In this document: positions 34,833-43,836 of the stretch, one piece after another
How positions within the stretch are numbered: the first letter of the stretch is position 1
Layout of the letters: the number at the start of each line of letters is the position of its first letter
Assembly: GCF_017573505.1 (NCBI RefSeq)
Contig: NZ_JAGEOJ010000003.1
Location: 186,001 to 250,000 of the forward strand
Origin: Actinomadura barringtoniae
Lineage (GTDB): Bacteria; Actinomycetota; Actinomycetes; Streptosporangiales; Streptosporangiaceae
Direction of reading: 5' to 3'
Length of the DNA: 64,000 nucleotides
The notes under the pieces: model-generated
Databases searched by the model: none
What the model was told of the DNA's origin: nothing
The model's input: the letters and a program-made list of their open reading frames with translations, nothing else
Made by a program: the position numbers and the translations under genes

Positions 34833-34889
34833 CTCTCTTAGAGAGTGTCGGTTCGTAAGTACGCGTACGAACGATAGTTAGAGCTCTAA
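34833..34889. promoter_or_regulatory. Cluster of inverted repeats between the propeller and MarR genes
   Basis: Three symmetric sites lie in the 100-nt divergent gap: CTCTC-TTA-GAGAG (34833-34845), GTTCGTA with TACGAAC 8 nt apart (34851-34872), and the perfect palindrome TTAGAGCTCTAA (34878-34889). Such spacing suits a MarR dimer controlling both promoters. Which site is used cannot be told from sequence. Confidence 0.6.
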
Positions 34890-34926
34890 TACTCGTCAAC
34901 CCTCTTACGCTGGCTAGGATGCGGAG

Positions 34927-35376
34927 ATGACGTCGATGCCCGTGTCGGAGCGCCTCGGCTCCCATCTGAAGCAGGCGGTTCACGCCCTCAACGCGGCCAA
35001 GAGCGCGGTGCTGAGACCGTCCGGGCTGACCGTGCCGCAGTACGGGGCGCTCCTGCAGCTGGCGGAGAATCCGGGGATCTCCGCCGCCGCGCTGGCCAGG
35101 GCCTGCGCCGTCACCCCGCCCACGATGAACACCGTGCTCAAGAACCTCCAGGAGCGCGGCCTGGTCGAGCGGACCCCGCACGAGTGGCACAAGAACGTCC
35201 TGGAGATCCGGATCACCGAGCACGGCGCGAAGGTGATGGCCGACGCCGACGCCCGCGCCGTCCGGGTCGAGCGGGGCCTCGGCGCCGAGTTCACCGACGA
35301 GGAGCGCGCCACCCTGATCGAGCTCCTCGCCCGCTGCACCGACTTCCTCGAAGAGGCCCGCCAGTCGGCCCGCTGA
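34927..35376 (+). CDS. MarR family regulator
   Basis: 149 residues. Winged-HTH segments: GLTVPQYGALLQLAENPG, then ARACAVTPPTMNTVLKNLQE and GLVERTPHEWHKNVLEI. It probably represses itself and the divergent propeller gene through the repeats at 34833-34889 (inference). The ligand is unknown. The stop lies 3 nt before palindrome copy 2. Confidence 0.88.
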   Translation: MTSMPVSERLGSHLKQAVHALNAAKSAVLRPSGLTVPQYGALLQLAENPGISAAALARACAVTPPTMNTVLKNLQERGLVERTPHEWHKNVLEIRITEHGAKVMADADARAVRVERGLGAEFTDEERATLIELLARCTDFLEEARQSAR

Positions 35377-35379
35377 CCT

Positions 35380-35442
35380 CGCCGATCTTGCTCTGAGCGC
35401 CCTCTCGAGCACCGGGAAAGGGCACTGAGAGCAAGATCGGCG
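35380..35442. repeat. 63-bp dispersed palindrome, copy 2
   Basis: Left arm 35380-35402 starts CGCCGATCTTGCTCTGAGCG; right arm 35420-35442 starts GGGCACTGAGAGCAAGATCG. There are two mismatches in 23 pairs and a 17-nt loop. It fits exactly between two convergent stops (3 nt on each side). Confidence 0.92.
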
Positions 35443-35445
35443 CAA

Positions 35446-36378
35446 TTATCGGGCGACGGTGAGGACGACCTTGCCGGTCGTACGGCCCGCCGCGACGATC
35501 TCGTGCGCCTTGGCGACCTCCTCCAGCGGCAGCACGGTGTCGATCTGCGCCCGCAGCCGCCCGTCCGCCGCCAGGTCCGCGACCGCCCGCATGCCCGCCT
35601 GGTCCGCCTCCACGACCATGAACGTGGCGCGCCGACCCGCCTCGCGAGCGACCTCGCCGAGCGCCTTCTCGGCGGGTGAGGCCAGCGAGACGACGATCCC
35701 GCCCTCGCGCAGCGTCCGCAGCGAGCGCGGCCCGTACTCGCCGCCGATCCCGTCCACCACCACGTCCACGTCGCTCACGACCTCGGCGAAGTCCGCCCGG
35801 CTGTAGTCGACGACCTCGTCAGCGCCGAGGCCGCGCAGGAAGTCGTGCTTGGCTTCGCGTGCGGTGCCGATGACGTACGCGCCGCGCGCCTTGGCGATCT
35901 GCACGGCCAGGTGCCCGACTCCCCCGGCCGCCGCGTGGATCAGCACGCGCTGGCCGGGCTGAACGTCGGCGACGTCCACCAGCGCCTGCCAGGCGGTCAG
36001 CGCGGCGAGCGGCAGCGCCGCGGCGTCAACGTGCGACAGCCCGGCCGGCTTGCGGACCAGGTGGCGCGCCGGGGAGGTCACGTACTCGGCGTACGTCCCG
36101 GCCGCGAGCGGCTGGCGCGGCATGCCGAAGACCTCGTCCCCTGGCTCGAAGAGCGTCACCCCGTGCCCGACGGCCTCCACCACGCCCGAGACGTCCCATC
36201 CGAGCCGCACGATCGAGCCCGCCAGTCCGCCCGTCTCGCGGTGCCACAGGTCGGTCGGGTTGACCCCGGCCGCGTGCACCCGCACGAGCACCTCACCCGG
36301 GCCCGGCTCGGGCCGCTCCACCTCGACGACCTTCAGCACCTCGGGTCCACCGAACGAGTCCTGGCCGATTGCGCGCAT
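35446..36378 (-). CDS. NADP-dependent quinone oxidoreductase-like (MDR family)
   Basis: 310 residues. It is a zinc-free medium-chain reductase: VRVHAAGVNPTDLWHRETGG at the N-terminus, the nucleotide-binding VLIHAAAGGVGHLAVQIAK (about residues 145-163) and a C-terminal LPLEEVAKAHEIVAAGRTTGK. It probably reduces quinones or enones. The start has AAGGAGG 7 nt upstream, within a duplicated CCTTAGCGAT block (read on the other strand). It is divergent from the GlxA-type regulator. Confidence 0.88.
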   Translation of the reverse strand: MRAIGQDSFGGPEVLKVVEVERPEPGPGEVLVRVHAAGVNPTDLWHRETGGLAGSIVRLGWDVSGVVEAVGHGVTLFEPGDEVFGMPRQPLAAGTYAEYVTSPARHLVRKPAGLSHVDAAALPLAALTAWQALVDVADVQPGQRVLIHAAAGGVGHLAVQIAKARGAYVIGTAREAKHDFLRGLGADEVVDYSRADFAEVVSDVDVVVDGIGGEYGPRSLRTLREGGIVVSLASPAEKALGEVAREAGRRATFMVVEADQAGMRAVADLAADGRLRAQIDTVLPLEEVAKAHEIVAAGRTTGKVVLTVAR

Positions 36379-36387
36379 GTCGCGCCT

Positions 36388-36408
36388 CCTTAGCGATTCC
36401 TTAGCGAT
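36388..36408. repeat. Direct 10-bp repeat over the oxidoreductase ribosome site
   Basis: CCTTAGCGAT occurs at 36388-36397 and 36399-36408, an 11-bp period (one helix turn). On the coding strand it duplicates the AAGG part of the ribosome site. It may be a small tandem duplication or a binding site. Confidence 0.55.
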
Positions 36409-36509
36409 GACCTGCTGAGTAACGATCTGTGATCTTGTACTCCAATGATCATCGATCGGCCATCGAGCCCACGAGTGGCCGGATGGTCAATATGTGAAAG
36501 AATCCGGCC

Positions 36510-37508
36510 ATGCACCGAGTCGTTGCCCTCGCCCTCGACGGCGTCTACCCGTTCGAGCTGAGCATCCCGTTCCGCATCTTCGGCACCGCCACCTCCGACG
36601 CGGGCGAGCCGCTCTACGAGGTGGTCACCTGCACGCTGGACGGCGGCCCGGTGCGGACCAGCTCGGACTTCACCATCGCCGTGGAGCACGGCGCCGAGGC
36701 GATCGACGACGCCGACACCCTGGTCATCCCGCCGTTCGTCTGCGACCCCGACGAGGACCGCGAGTGGCTGCCCGAGCCCCTCGCCCGCGCGCTGGACCGC
36801 CTGCGCCCGGGCAGCCGTATCGTCTCGATCTGCACGGCGTCCTACGTGCTGGCCGCCGCGGGCAGGCTGGACGGCCGCACCGCGAGCACGCACTGGAACG
36901 AGGCCGAGCTCTTCCAGCGCACGTTCCCGAACGTCACGGTCGACTCGGACGTCCTGTTCGTGGACGACGGCGACGTCCTCACCTCGGCGGGCGCCGCCAC
37001 CGGCATCGACCTGTGCATGCACATGGTGCGCAGCGACCACGGCAGCGAGGTCGCCAACCGCGTCGCGCGGCGCTGCGTCGTCCCGCCGTGGCGCGAGGGC
37101 GGCCAGGCCCAGTTCATCGAACGTCCCGTGCCCGCGCCCTCGGCGGCCACCACCTCGGCCACCCGGGTCTGGGCGCTGGAGCAGCTGCACCGGCCGATCT
37201 CGCTCTCCGAGCTCGCCGGGCACGCGCGGATGAGCGTCCGCACGTTCTCCCGCCGGTTCCGCGACGAGGTCGGCATGACGCCCGGCCAGTGGCTGACCCA
37301 GCAGCGTGTGGAGCACGCCCGCCGCCTGCTGGAGACCAGCGACCTGTCGGTCGACCTGATCGCCGAACGGGCGGGCTTCGGCACGGCCGCCTCGCTGCGC
37401 CAGCACCTGCTGGCCACGATCGGCGTCTCCCCGAGCGCCTACCGGACCACGTTCCGCGCCGTGCCCCCGTCCGCCTCCGCGTCCCCGGCCACCTCCGCGC
37501 CCGCCTGA
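36510..37508 (+). CDS. GlxA/FtrA-type AraC family regulator
   Basis: 332 residues. The N-terminal DJ-1/PfpI-like domain (about residues 1-190) has VSICTASYVLAAAGRLDGRT, with Cys at the nucleophile elbow. The C-terminal AraC HTH pair follows at about residues 220-320 (LSELAGHARMSVRTFSRRFRD, then DLIAERAGFGTAASLRQHLL). Such proteins sense small metabolites and activate nearby genes. It is divergent from the oxidoreductase, a possible target. The last 70 nt overlap the convergent TetR gene. Confidence 0.9.
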   Translation: MHRVVALALDGVYPFELSIPFRIFGTATSDAGEPLYEVVTCTLDGGPVRTSSDFTIAVEHGAEAIDDADTLVIPPFVCDPDEDREWLPEPLARALDRLRPGSRIVSICTASYVLAAAGRLDGRTASTHWNEAELFQRTFPNVTVDSDVLFVDDGDVLTSAGAATGIDLCMHMVRSDHGSEVANRVARRCVVPPWREGGQAQFIERPVPAPSAATTSATRVWALEQLHRPISLSELAGHARMSVRTFSRRFRDEVGMTPGQWLTQQRVEHARRLLETSDLSVDLIAERAGFGTAASLRQHLLATIGVSPSAYRTTFRAVPPSASASPATSAPA

Positions 37509-38110
37509 AGCTCGACGAGCGGCAGGAAGATCTCGTCGGTGATCTCGACGATGAACTCGTCGGGGATGGGCATGGCGGCCTTGCCGAAGAGCAGCTCGTG
37601 GCGGAGCAGGTCGACGGGGAGCCGCTTCACGCGCGGGCTGAGGCTCCCGGGAGCGAGCTCGCCGCGCGCGGCGGCGCGGTCGAGGATGACGGTCATCGCC
37701 GAGCCGACCGATTGGTTGGCGCGGTCACGCAGGTAGGTCGACAGGTCGCTGTCCTTGGCGTACTCGGCCATGATCACGCTGTACATGCCCTGAAGCTGGT
37801 CGTAGCGGCGCGCGACGGAACGCAGGAGCGCCAGGACGTCGCCGCGGAACGATCCGGTGTCGGGCGTCTCGATGCCCGAGCCCGGCGCGCGGTGCCGGAA
37901 CGCGGCGAGGACCAGTTCCCTGCGGTCCGGCCAGCGGCGGTAGAGGACGGCGCGGCTGGTCTGGGCGCGTTCCGCCACGCTCTCCATGGTCAGGTCGGCG
38001 TAGCCGACCTCCACCACCTCGTCCCACGCCGCGCGCAGCAGCGCGTCCTCCAGCTCGGCGCCGCGCCGGCGGGGGTCGGTGCGCGAACGCTTCGGGCGCG
38101 CTGAAGTCAC
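37439..38110 (-). CDS. TetR family regulator of the adjacent efflux gene
   Basis: 223 residues. The HTH is at about residues 20-65 (ALLRAAWDEVVEVGYADLTM, then AERAQTSRAVLYRRWPDRREL). The C-terminal domain is all-helical, ending in an Ala/Glu tail. I used the GTG at 38110 with GAGG 6 nt upstream; the GTG at 38116 overlaps that site. It is divergent from the MFS exporter with GGGGA/TCCCC symmetry between them, the usual repressor-pump layout. It overlaps the convergent GlxA-type gene by 70 nt. Confidence 0.85.
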   Translation of the reverse strand: MTSARPKRSRTDPRRRGAELEDALLRAAWDEVVEVGYADLTMESVAERAQTSRAVLYRRWPDRRELVLAAFRHRAPGSGIETPDTGSFRGDVLALLRSVARRYDQLQGMYSVIMAEYAKDSDLSTYLRDRANQSVGSAMTVILDRAAARGELAPGSLSPRVKRLPVDLLRHELLFGKAAMPIPDEFIVEITDEIFLPLVELQAGAEVAGDAEADGGTARNVVR

Positions 38111-38122
38111 GATCACCTCATT

Positions 38123-38150
38123 GGGGACATTTGCGTCTCTAACATTCCCC
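38123..38150. promoter_or_regulatory. Candidate TetR operator between tetR and the MFS gene
   Basis: GGGGACATTTGCG and its partner ending AACATTCCCC form an imperfect 28-bp inverted repeat (GGGGA...TCCCC, with AT-rich inner matches). A further TGTCCCC lies at 38181-38187, close to the MFS ribosome site. Confidence 0.5.
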
Positions 38151-38204
38151 AGCCTACTATGCCGTCGTTGGATACGTCAGTGTCCCCTAAATGGAGGGCG
38201 GACC

Positions 38205-39638
38205 ATGGACGACGAGCGCCTGGATCCGGCGGTGATCAGGCTGGCCGGGGTCCTGCTGCCAGGGGTCATGGCCGTCATCCTCGACACGACGATCGTCACG
38301 GTCGCCATCGACACCCTGGGGCACGACCTGCACGCGCCGGTGTCCACGACGCAGTGGATCATCACGGCCTATCTGCTGGCCCTCGGGATGGTCGTCCCGA
38401 TCAGCGGCTGGGCCGTGGGGCGGTTCGGCGGCAAGCGGATGTGGCTCGTCGCGCTCGGGCTCTTCCTCCTCGGCTCCGTGCTGTGCAGCCTCGCGCCGAG
38501 CGCCGGGGCGCTGATCGCGTTCCGGGTGTTCCAGGGGGCCGGTGGCGGGCTGATGCTCCCGATCATGCAGACGCTGCTGGTGGAGGCGACCGGCGGGCGG
38601 GCGCTCGGCCGCACCATGTCGCTGATCGGGCTGCCGGTCCTGGTCGGGCCGATCCTCGGACCGGTGGTCGGCGGGCTGCTGCTCGGCGGGCTCGGCTGGC
38701 GATGGATCTTCTGGATCAACGTGCCGTTCTGCGTCGCGGGGCTGGTGCTCGCCTGGCGCGGCCTGCCCGACACCGAGTCCAGGCCGCGGGGAAAGGGGCG
38801 GCTCGATCTGCTCGGGCTCGCGCTGCTCTCACCGGCGGTCGCCTCGGCGATCTACGGGCTGTCGCAGGCGGGTCACGAAGGCTTCGGGCGGGCGCGGGTG
38901 ATCGTTCCATTGGCCGTCGCGGGCGTGCTGGCCGTCGCGTTCGTTCTCCACGCACTGCGGAACGACGACCCGATCTTGGACCTGCGGCTCTTCCGGGTGC
39001 GGTCGTTCGCGGCGTCGAGCGGGCTGCTGTTCCTGTCCGGGCTGACGCTGTACGGGGCGATGCTGCTGCTCCCGCTCTACTACCAGCAGCTTCGAGGAGC
39101 GAGCGCGCTGAGCGCGGGTCTCCTGCTGGCGCCGCAGGGGGTGGGCGCGCTGCTCAGCCGGACGGCCGCGGGCCGGCTCACCGACCGCGTCGGCGCACGG
39201 CCGGTGCTGCTGGGCGGTCTGGCGGTGGCGGTCGCCGGGACCGTGCCGTACGCCCTGGCCGGTCCGCACACGAACGAGGCGCTGCTGGCGGTCGCGCTGG
39301 TGGTCCGGGGCGCCGGGATGGGCGCCGTCATGATCCCGATCCTGGCCGCCGCCTACCAGGGGCTGACCCCGGCGCAGTTCCCGCACGCCAGCAGCGCGAC
39401 GCGCATCCTCCAGCAGGTCGGCGGCTCGTTCGGCGGCGCCGTGATCGCGCTGGTCCTGGAACGTCAGCTCGTCGGACACTCGGCCGCCTCCGCCTTCCAG
39501 CACGCCTTCTGGTGGACGCTCGGCTTCACCGCGCTGGCGGCCGTGGTGGCACTGTTCCTGCCCTCCGCTCGCGACAACGAGACGAGGGCCGCGCCCGTCA
39601 AGGCAGCAGAGCCAGATGCTCCTCGCGTACGAGATTGA
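38205..39638 (+). CDS. MFS multidrug exporter, DHA2 (EmrB/QacA) family
   Basis: 477 residues with about 14 membrane segments. Motif D1-like LDTTIVTVAIDTLG opens helix 1, motif A is GRFGGKRMWLVALGLFLLG, and motif C is IGLPVLVGPILGPVVGGLLL. ATG 38205 has GGAGG 8 nt upstream; a longer in-frame extension from 38079 crosses the regulator's promoter and is rejected. Substrate is probably a hydrophobic drug or dye, exported with protons. The last 41 nt overlap the convergent FHA gene. Confidence 0.92.
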   Translation: MDDERLDPAVIRLAGVLLPGVMAVILDTTIVTVAIDTLGHDLHAPVSTTQWIITAYLLALGMVVPISGWAVGRFGGKRMWLVALGLFLLGSVLCSLAPSAGALIAFRVFQGAGGGLMLPIMQTLLVEATGGRALGRTMSLIGLPVLVGPILGPVVGGLLLGGLGWRWIFWINVPFCVAGLVLAWRGLPDTESRPRGKGRLDLLGLALLSPAVASAIYGLSQAGHEGFGRARVIVPLAVAGVLAVAFVLHALRNDDPILDLRLFRVRSFAASSGLLFLSGLTLYGAMLLLPLYYQQLRGASALSAGLLLAPQGVGALLSRTAAGRLTDRVGARPVLLGGLAVAVAGTVPYALAGPHTNEALLAVALVVRGAGMGAVMIPILAAAYQGLTPAQFPHASSATRILQQVGGSFGGAVIALVLERQLVGHSAASAFQHAFWWTLGFTALAAVVALFLPSARDNETRAAPVKAAEPDAPRVRD

Positions 39639-40314
39639 AGCGCAGCACCAGTGCGACCAGCGCGGCCCGCTGCCAGTCGGCCTTGGCGTTGCGGCCCTCG
39701 CCCGGCTCCTTGACCCGCAGCTTGGTGCCCGCCAGGTAGTCGATGTGGAAGTTGACCGCGGACCGGCTGAGGTCGCGGCACGACTCCAGCCCGCTGAGCC
39801 GGTCGATGATCTCCGGAACGGTCGGGATCGCCACCGCGGCGGCGTCGCGCAGCCGCGGCTCGCAGAGCGCGATCAGCACCAGGAAGTACTTGGCCGTCAC
39901 GTCGAGCGGGAAGGGCAGCATCGTCGCCTCGCCGACCTGGTCGGCGGGGATGTCGGGATCGGCGTACAAATGGCTCGGCGCGAACACCAGGAAGTCGATG
40001 GTGCTCGCCTGCGTCGGCAGCACGACGCGGGAGAACTCGAACGGGACCGGCATCGCCAGCCGCCGCGGCGCCGCCTTCACGAACTCGCCGGCGCCCTCGG
40101 GATTCTCCACGACATAGGTCGAGCCGCGGCTGAGATTGCTGATCAGCCAGTGGTCGCCCGCCGCCCTGATCCGGCCCGCGAGCCGCGAGACGCCGGGGTC
40201 GTCCAGCACCAGGTCGACCTCGCCCCGCCCGAACGTCAACTCGGCGCCGTCGTCCAGATCCACGGACCGGGTCTCGCCGGAGGCGACCCGCCACTGCACC
40301 AGAACGCCCTTCAC
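39598..40314 (-). CDS. FHA-domain protein with C-terminal helical domain
   Basis: 238 residues. The N-terminal 90 residues resemble a degenerate FHA domain (AELTFGRGEVDLVLDDPGVS, then GDHWLISNLSRGSTYVVENP), which binds phosphothreonine. The C-terminal half is helical, with an HTH-like stretch (TVPEIIDRLSGLESCRDLSRSAVNFHIDYLA split by a turn). Actinobacteria have many such FHA regulators near AfsR/NB-ARC genes. It is divergent from a truncated NB-ARC protein (94-nt gap), which may be its partner (inference). Confidence 0.72.
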   Translation of the reverse strand: MKGVLVQWRVASGETRSVDLDDGAELTFGRGEVDLVLDDPGVSRLAGRIRAAGDHWLISNLSRGSTYVVENPEGAGEFVKAAPRRLAMPVPFEFSRVVLPTQASTIDFLVFAPSHLYADPDIPADQVGEATMLPFPLDVTAKYFLVLIALCEPRLRDAAAVAIPTVPEIIDRLSGLESCRDLSRSAVNFHIDYLAGTKLRVKEPGEGRNAKADWQRAALVALVLRFNLVREEHLALLP

Positions 40315-40408
40315 GCGGTCACCCTATAACCTTCCAGGAAGCACCCTGCGAGCATTTCTGCCACAATGCCACATTCGGGGATATTGCACACGGGGAACAG
40401 TTAGTGAA

Positions 40409-40882
40409 ATGCGTCATCCGCTTGAACGCCGGCCGAATTCGCCACCCTTTCTGGCGGGGCGCGGCCGCGAACTCGGCCTGCTGATCCAGACCCTGGCGGA
40501 CACCCCCCTCACGGTGATCAGCGGCCCGCCGAGGGTGGGCAAGTCGGCGCTCGCGCTCCGCGCCGCGCACCTGGCCGCCGGCCTCTTTCCCGACGGGCTC
40601 CTGTACCTGGATCTGCGCGGCTCGCCCCTCCACAACGTACGAACGCCGAGGGACACCGGCGGTCAGGCCACGGCGCTGCTGCGCAACGCGGCGGGACGCC
40701 GGGTGCTGGTCGTCCTCGACAACGTGGACTCGGCCGCACAGCTCCAGCCGTGGACGCCGGTCACGCCGGGCGGCGCGGTGATCATCACGTCCCGGCACGC
40801 CCTCACCGGCCCTGAACGCGCCCGCCAACTGCGGCTCAGCGCGCTCTCCTTCGAGGACGTTCAGCCAGAGCACACGCACTGA
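40409..40882 (+). CDS. Truncated NB-ARC (AfsR-type STAND) ATPase
   Basis: 157 residues. It has Walker A VISGPPRVGKSALALRAAH, Walker B RRVLVVLDNVDSAAQ and sensor 1 GGAVIITSRHALTG, the order seen in the NB-ARC module of AfsR/SARP regulators. The later ARC helices, winged helix and TPR repeats are absent: the protein stops about 35 residues past sensor 1. It may be a stand-alone nucleotide-binding protein or a remnant of a longer regulator. No second half is visible downstream, where tatD follows on the other strand. Confidence 0.7.
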   Translation: MRHPLERRPNSPPFLAGRGRELGLLIQTLADTPLTVISGPPRVGKSALALRAAHLAAGLFPDGLLYLDLRGSPLHNVRTPRDTGGQATALLRNAAGRRVLVVLDNVDSAAQLQPWTPVTPGGAVIITSRHALTGPERARQLRLSALSFEDVQPEHTH

Positions 40883-40900
40883 CGGAACGCACCCGCCGAA

Positions 40901-41728
40901 TCACCAGGGGCCGAAGAGGCGTTCTCCGTTGGCGGCGATGGCCATGCACATCGCGTCGAGGTCCACGCCCTTGATGTCGGCCATGAAGCGCACGGTGTGC
41001 GGGATGAGGTACGAGGCGTTCGGCTTGCCGCGGTGCGGGATCGGGGTGAGGAACGGCGCGTCCGTCTCCACCAGGATCAGCTCCAGCGGCGCCTCGCGCA
41101 GCGCGTCGCGCAGCGGCTCGGCGTTCTTGAACGTGACGTTCCCCGCGAAGCTCATCACGTAGCCCCGCTCGGCGCAGACCTTGGCCATGTCGCCGTCACC
41201 GGAGAAGCAGTGGAAGACCACCTTCTCCGGGGCGCCCTCCTCGCGCAGGATCGCCAGCACGTCGTCGTGCGCCTCGCGGTCGTGGATGACCAGCGCCTTG
41301 CCGGTGCGCTTGGCGATGTCGATGTGCGCGCGGAACGAGCGGTGCTGGTCCTCCTTGGGCGCCCAGTCCCGGTAGTAGTCCAGCCCGGTCTCGCCGACCG
41401 CGCGCACCTTCGGCAGCGCGGCCAGCTTGGCGATGTCGTTCAGGACGTCGTCGGTGATCCCGGTCGTCTCGTTCGGGTGCATCGCGACGGCGCCGTAGAC
41501 GGCGTCGAACTCGCTCGCGGTGTCGGCGGCGAACCGCGACGAGGGCAGGTCGCAGCCGATCGTGACGATCCGCGTGATGCCCGCCGCCTTGGCCGAGGCG
41601 AGCTGCTCGGCCACCGGCATGTCGACGATGTCGAGGTGGCAGTGGCTGTCGAAGACGTCCACCGGCAGGCGCTCGGGCAGCGGCGGCACCGACCTCGACG
41701 CCTGCCCGCCCTGCTCCTCACCGCTCAT
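40901..41728 (-). CDS. tatD: TatD family metal-dependent hydrolase
   Basis: 275 residues. It is a TIM-barrel amidohydrolase: metal-binding VFDSHCHLDIVDM near the N-terminus, GETGLDYYRDW, LVIHDREAHDD, FHCFSG and VETDAPFLTPIPHRGK supply the other ligands. TatD proteins act as 3'-5' DNA exonucleases or D-aminoacyl-tRNA-like hydrolases. It lies 28 nt downstream of metG, the conserved metG-tatD pair. Confidence 0.93.
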   Translation of the reverse strand: MSGEEQGGQASRSVPPLPERLPVDVFDSHCHLDIVDMPVAEQLASAKAAGITRIVTIGCDLPSSRFAADTASEFDAVYGAVAMHPNETTGITDDVLNDIAKLAALPKVRAVGETGLDYYRDWAPKEDQHRSFRAHIDIAKRTGKALVIHDREAHDDVLAILREEGAPEKVVFHCFSGDGDMAKVCAERGYVMSFAGNVTFKNAEPLRDALREAPLELILVETDAPFLTPIPHRGKPNASYLIPHTVRFMADIKGVDLDAMCMAIAANGERLFGPW

Positions 41729-41756
41729 GACTTCTCGCCTCCAGCTCCGTCGCAGC

Positions 41757-43559
41757 TCACGATCCGTCGCCGCCGAGGCGCGCCAGCTCCTCCTCCACGA
41801 TGGACTCGTCGAGCTTCTTGAACAGCGGGGTCGGCTTGGCCAGCGGAACGCCCGGCTTGATCGGCGTGGACTCCCAGGTCGCCTTCGCCCGGTCGTAGTC
41901 GCCGGTCAGGATCGGGTAGTCAGGGCCGCCGTCCTCCGACACCGTCTTCAGGTCCGGCATGCCGCTCCACACGCCCTCGCCGCCGAGCAGCTCGTACACC
42001 TTCTGCGAGGACTCGGGCAGGAACGGGGTGAGCAGCGTCTTGGCGTCGTCGACGACCTGCAGCGCGACGTGCAGGACCGTGCCCTTGCGCACCGGGTCGT
42101 CCTTGATCTTCCACGGCTCCTGCGACGACAGGTAGCCGTTGGCGTCGCGGACCACGTCGAACGCCTCGGTCACCGCGTTCTTGAACCGGGACCGGCCGAG
42201 CTCGCCGCCGACCGCCGCGAAGCCCGCCTTGCTGCGTTCCAGCAGCGCGCGGTCGGCGTCGGTCAGGTCGACCGCCTCGGGAATCGCGCCGTAGTCCTTG
42301 GCGGCCATGTTCACGGCGCGGTTGACCAGGTTGCCCCACTGGGCGACCAGCTCGTTGTTGTTGCGCTCGCGGAAGTGGCTCCAGGTGAAGTCGGTGTCCT
42401 GGTTCTCCGGGCCGGCGACCGCGATGTAATACCGCAGCGCGTCGACGTCGTACCGCTCCAGGAAGTCCTTCACGTAGATGACGACCTGCCGCGACGAGGA
42501 GAACTTGCGGCCCTCCATCGTCAGGAACTCCGACGACACGACCTCGTCCGGCAGGTGCAGCTCGCCGAGCGAACCCGGTGTCCCGCCACGGTCGCCCTTG
42601 CCGTTGTAGCCCATCAGCATCGCGGGCCAGATCTCGGCGTGGAAGACGATGTTGTCCTTGCCCATGAAGTAATAGGCCAGCGCCTCGGGGTCCTGCCACC
42701 AGGCCCGCCACGCCTCCGGGTCGCCGGAACGCCGCGCCCACTCGACCGACGCGCTGAAGTAGCCGACCACCGCGTCGAACCACACGTACAGCTTCTTGTT
42801 GGGGTTGTCGCGCCAGCCGTCCAGCGGGATCGGCACGCCCCAGTCCAGGTCGCGGCTGATCGCGCGCGGCTGCAGGTCGTCCAGCAGGTTGAGCGCGAAC
42901 TTCAGCACGTTCGGCCGCCACTCGCCCTGCTTGGACCGCAGGTATCGGCCGAGCACCTCGGTGAACGCGGGCAGGTCGAGCATGAAGTGCTCGGTCTCCA
43001 CGAACACCGGCGTCTCGCCGTTGATCCGGCTGACCGGGTTGATGAGGTCGATCGGGTCCAGCTGGTTGCCGCAGTTGTCGCACTGGTCGCCGCGCGCGCC
43101 GTCGTACCCGCAGATCGGGCAGGTGCCCTCGATGTAGCGGTCGGGCAGCGTCCGGCCCGTGGACGGCGAGATCGCGCCCATCGTCGTCTTGGTGAACACG
43201 TACCCGTTGTCGTGCAGCCCCTTGAAGAGCTCCTGCACCACCGCGTAGTGGTTGCGCGTCGTGGTCCGGGTGAACAGGTCGTACGACATGCCCAGGCCGT
43301 GCAGATCCTCGGCGATCACCCGGTTGTAGCGGTCGGCCAGCTCGCGGGCGGTCACGCCCTCCTTGTCGGCCTGCACCTGGATCGGGGTCCCGTGCTCGTC
43401 GGTGCCGCTCACCATCAGCACCTTGTTGCCCGCCATCCGCTGGTAGCGGCTGAACATGTCGGCGGGCAGCGCGAAGCCGGAGACGTGCCCGATGTGGCGG
43501 GGCCCGTTGGCGTACGGCCAGGCGGGCGCGGTGAGGATGTGTCGGCTGGGCGAGGACAT
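41757..43559 (-). CDS. metG: Methionyl-tRNA synthetase
   Basis: 600 residues, MetG1-type class I synthetase. The HIGH-type motif is [15 protein letters not shown]. The zinc knuckle is [18 protein letters not shown] (about residues 143-160). The KMSKS loop reads GRKFSSSRQ, the variant found in many actinobacteria. It charges tRNA-Met. There is no C-terminal tRNA-binding (Trbp111) extension. It begins the metG-tatD unit. Confidence 0.96.
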   Translation of the reverse strand: MSSPSRHILTAPAWPYANGPRHIGHVSGFALPADMFSRYQRMAGNKVLMVSGTDEHGTPIQVQADKEGVTARELADRYNRVIAEDLHGLGMSYDLFTRTTTRNHYAVVQELFKGLHDNGYVFTKTTMGAISPSTGRTLPDRYIEGTCPICGYDGARGDQCDNCGNQLDPIDLINPVSRINGETPVFVETEHFMLDLPAFTEVLGRYLRSKQGEWRPNVLKFALNLLDDLQPRAISRDLDWGVPIPLDGWRDNPNKKLYVWFDAVVGYFSASVEWARRSGDPEAWRAWWQDPEALAYYFMGKDNIVFHAEIWPAMLMGYNGKGDRGGTPGSLGELHLPDEVVSSEFLTMEGRKFSSSRQVVIYVKDFLERYDVDALRYYIAVAGPENQDTDFTWSHFRERNNNELVAQWGNLVNRAVNMAAKDYGAIPEAVDLTDADRALLERSKAGFAAVGGELGRSRFKNAVTEAFDVVRDANGYLSSQEPWKIKDDPVRKGTVLHVALQVVDDAKTLLTPFLPESSQKVYELLGGEGVWSGMPDLKTVSEDGGPDYPILTGDYDRAKATWESTPIKPGVPLAKPTPLFKKLDESIVEEELARLGGDGS

Positions 43560-43836
43560 GTTCCAAGACTAGAGGGCGCGCCCGGCCGGATCGCACTCGA
43601 TGTCCAAGGCTCGCGGTGGACGATATCCACGGCGCTCGGTGGATCCACCAAGGTCGGGCAGCCGGTAGGGTCCGGTACGGGCCGTCGGGTGCGAGGCGTC
43701 GGGATCGCGGTCGAGATCGCGAGGGATCGATGCGGACATCTCCCCCGGCCCAAACCCTCTCGAACTTCTGAAAGTTTCCTGAGAGTTTCATCTTGTCCTG
43801 GCCCCTCACCTGGGAAGACTGACACTCTGGTCTGCG

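Noticed and set aside
43560..43836. Possible RNA gene or riboswitch upstream of metG or the GT-C gene
   Set aside because: No T-box, SAM or other conserved core was visible and no strong hairpin stands out.
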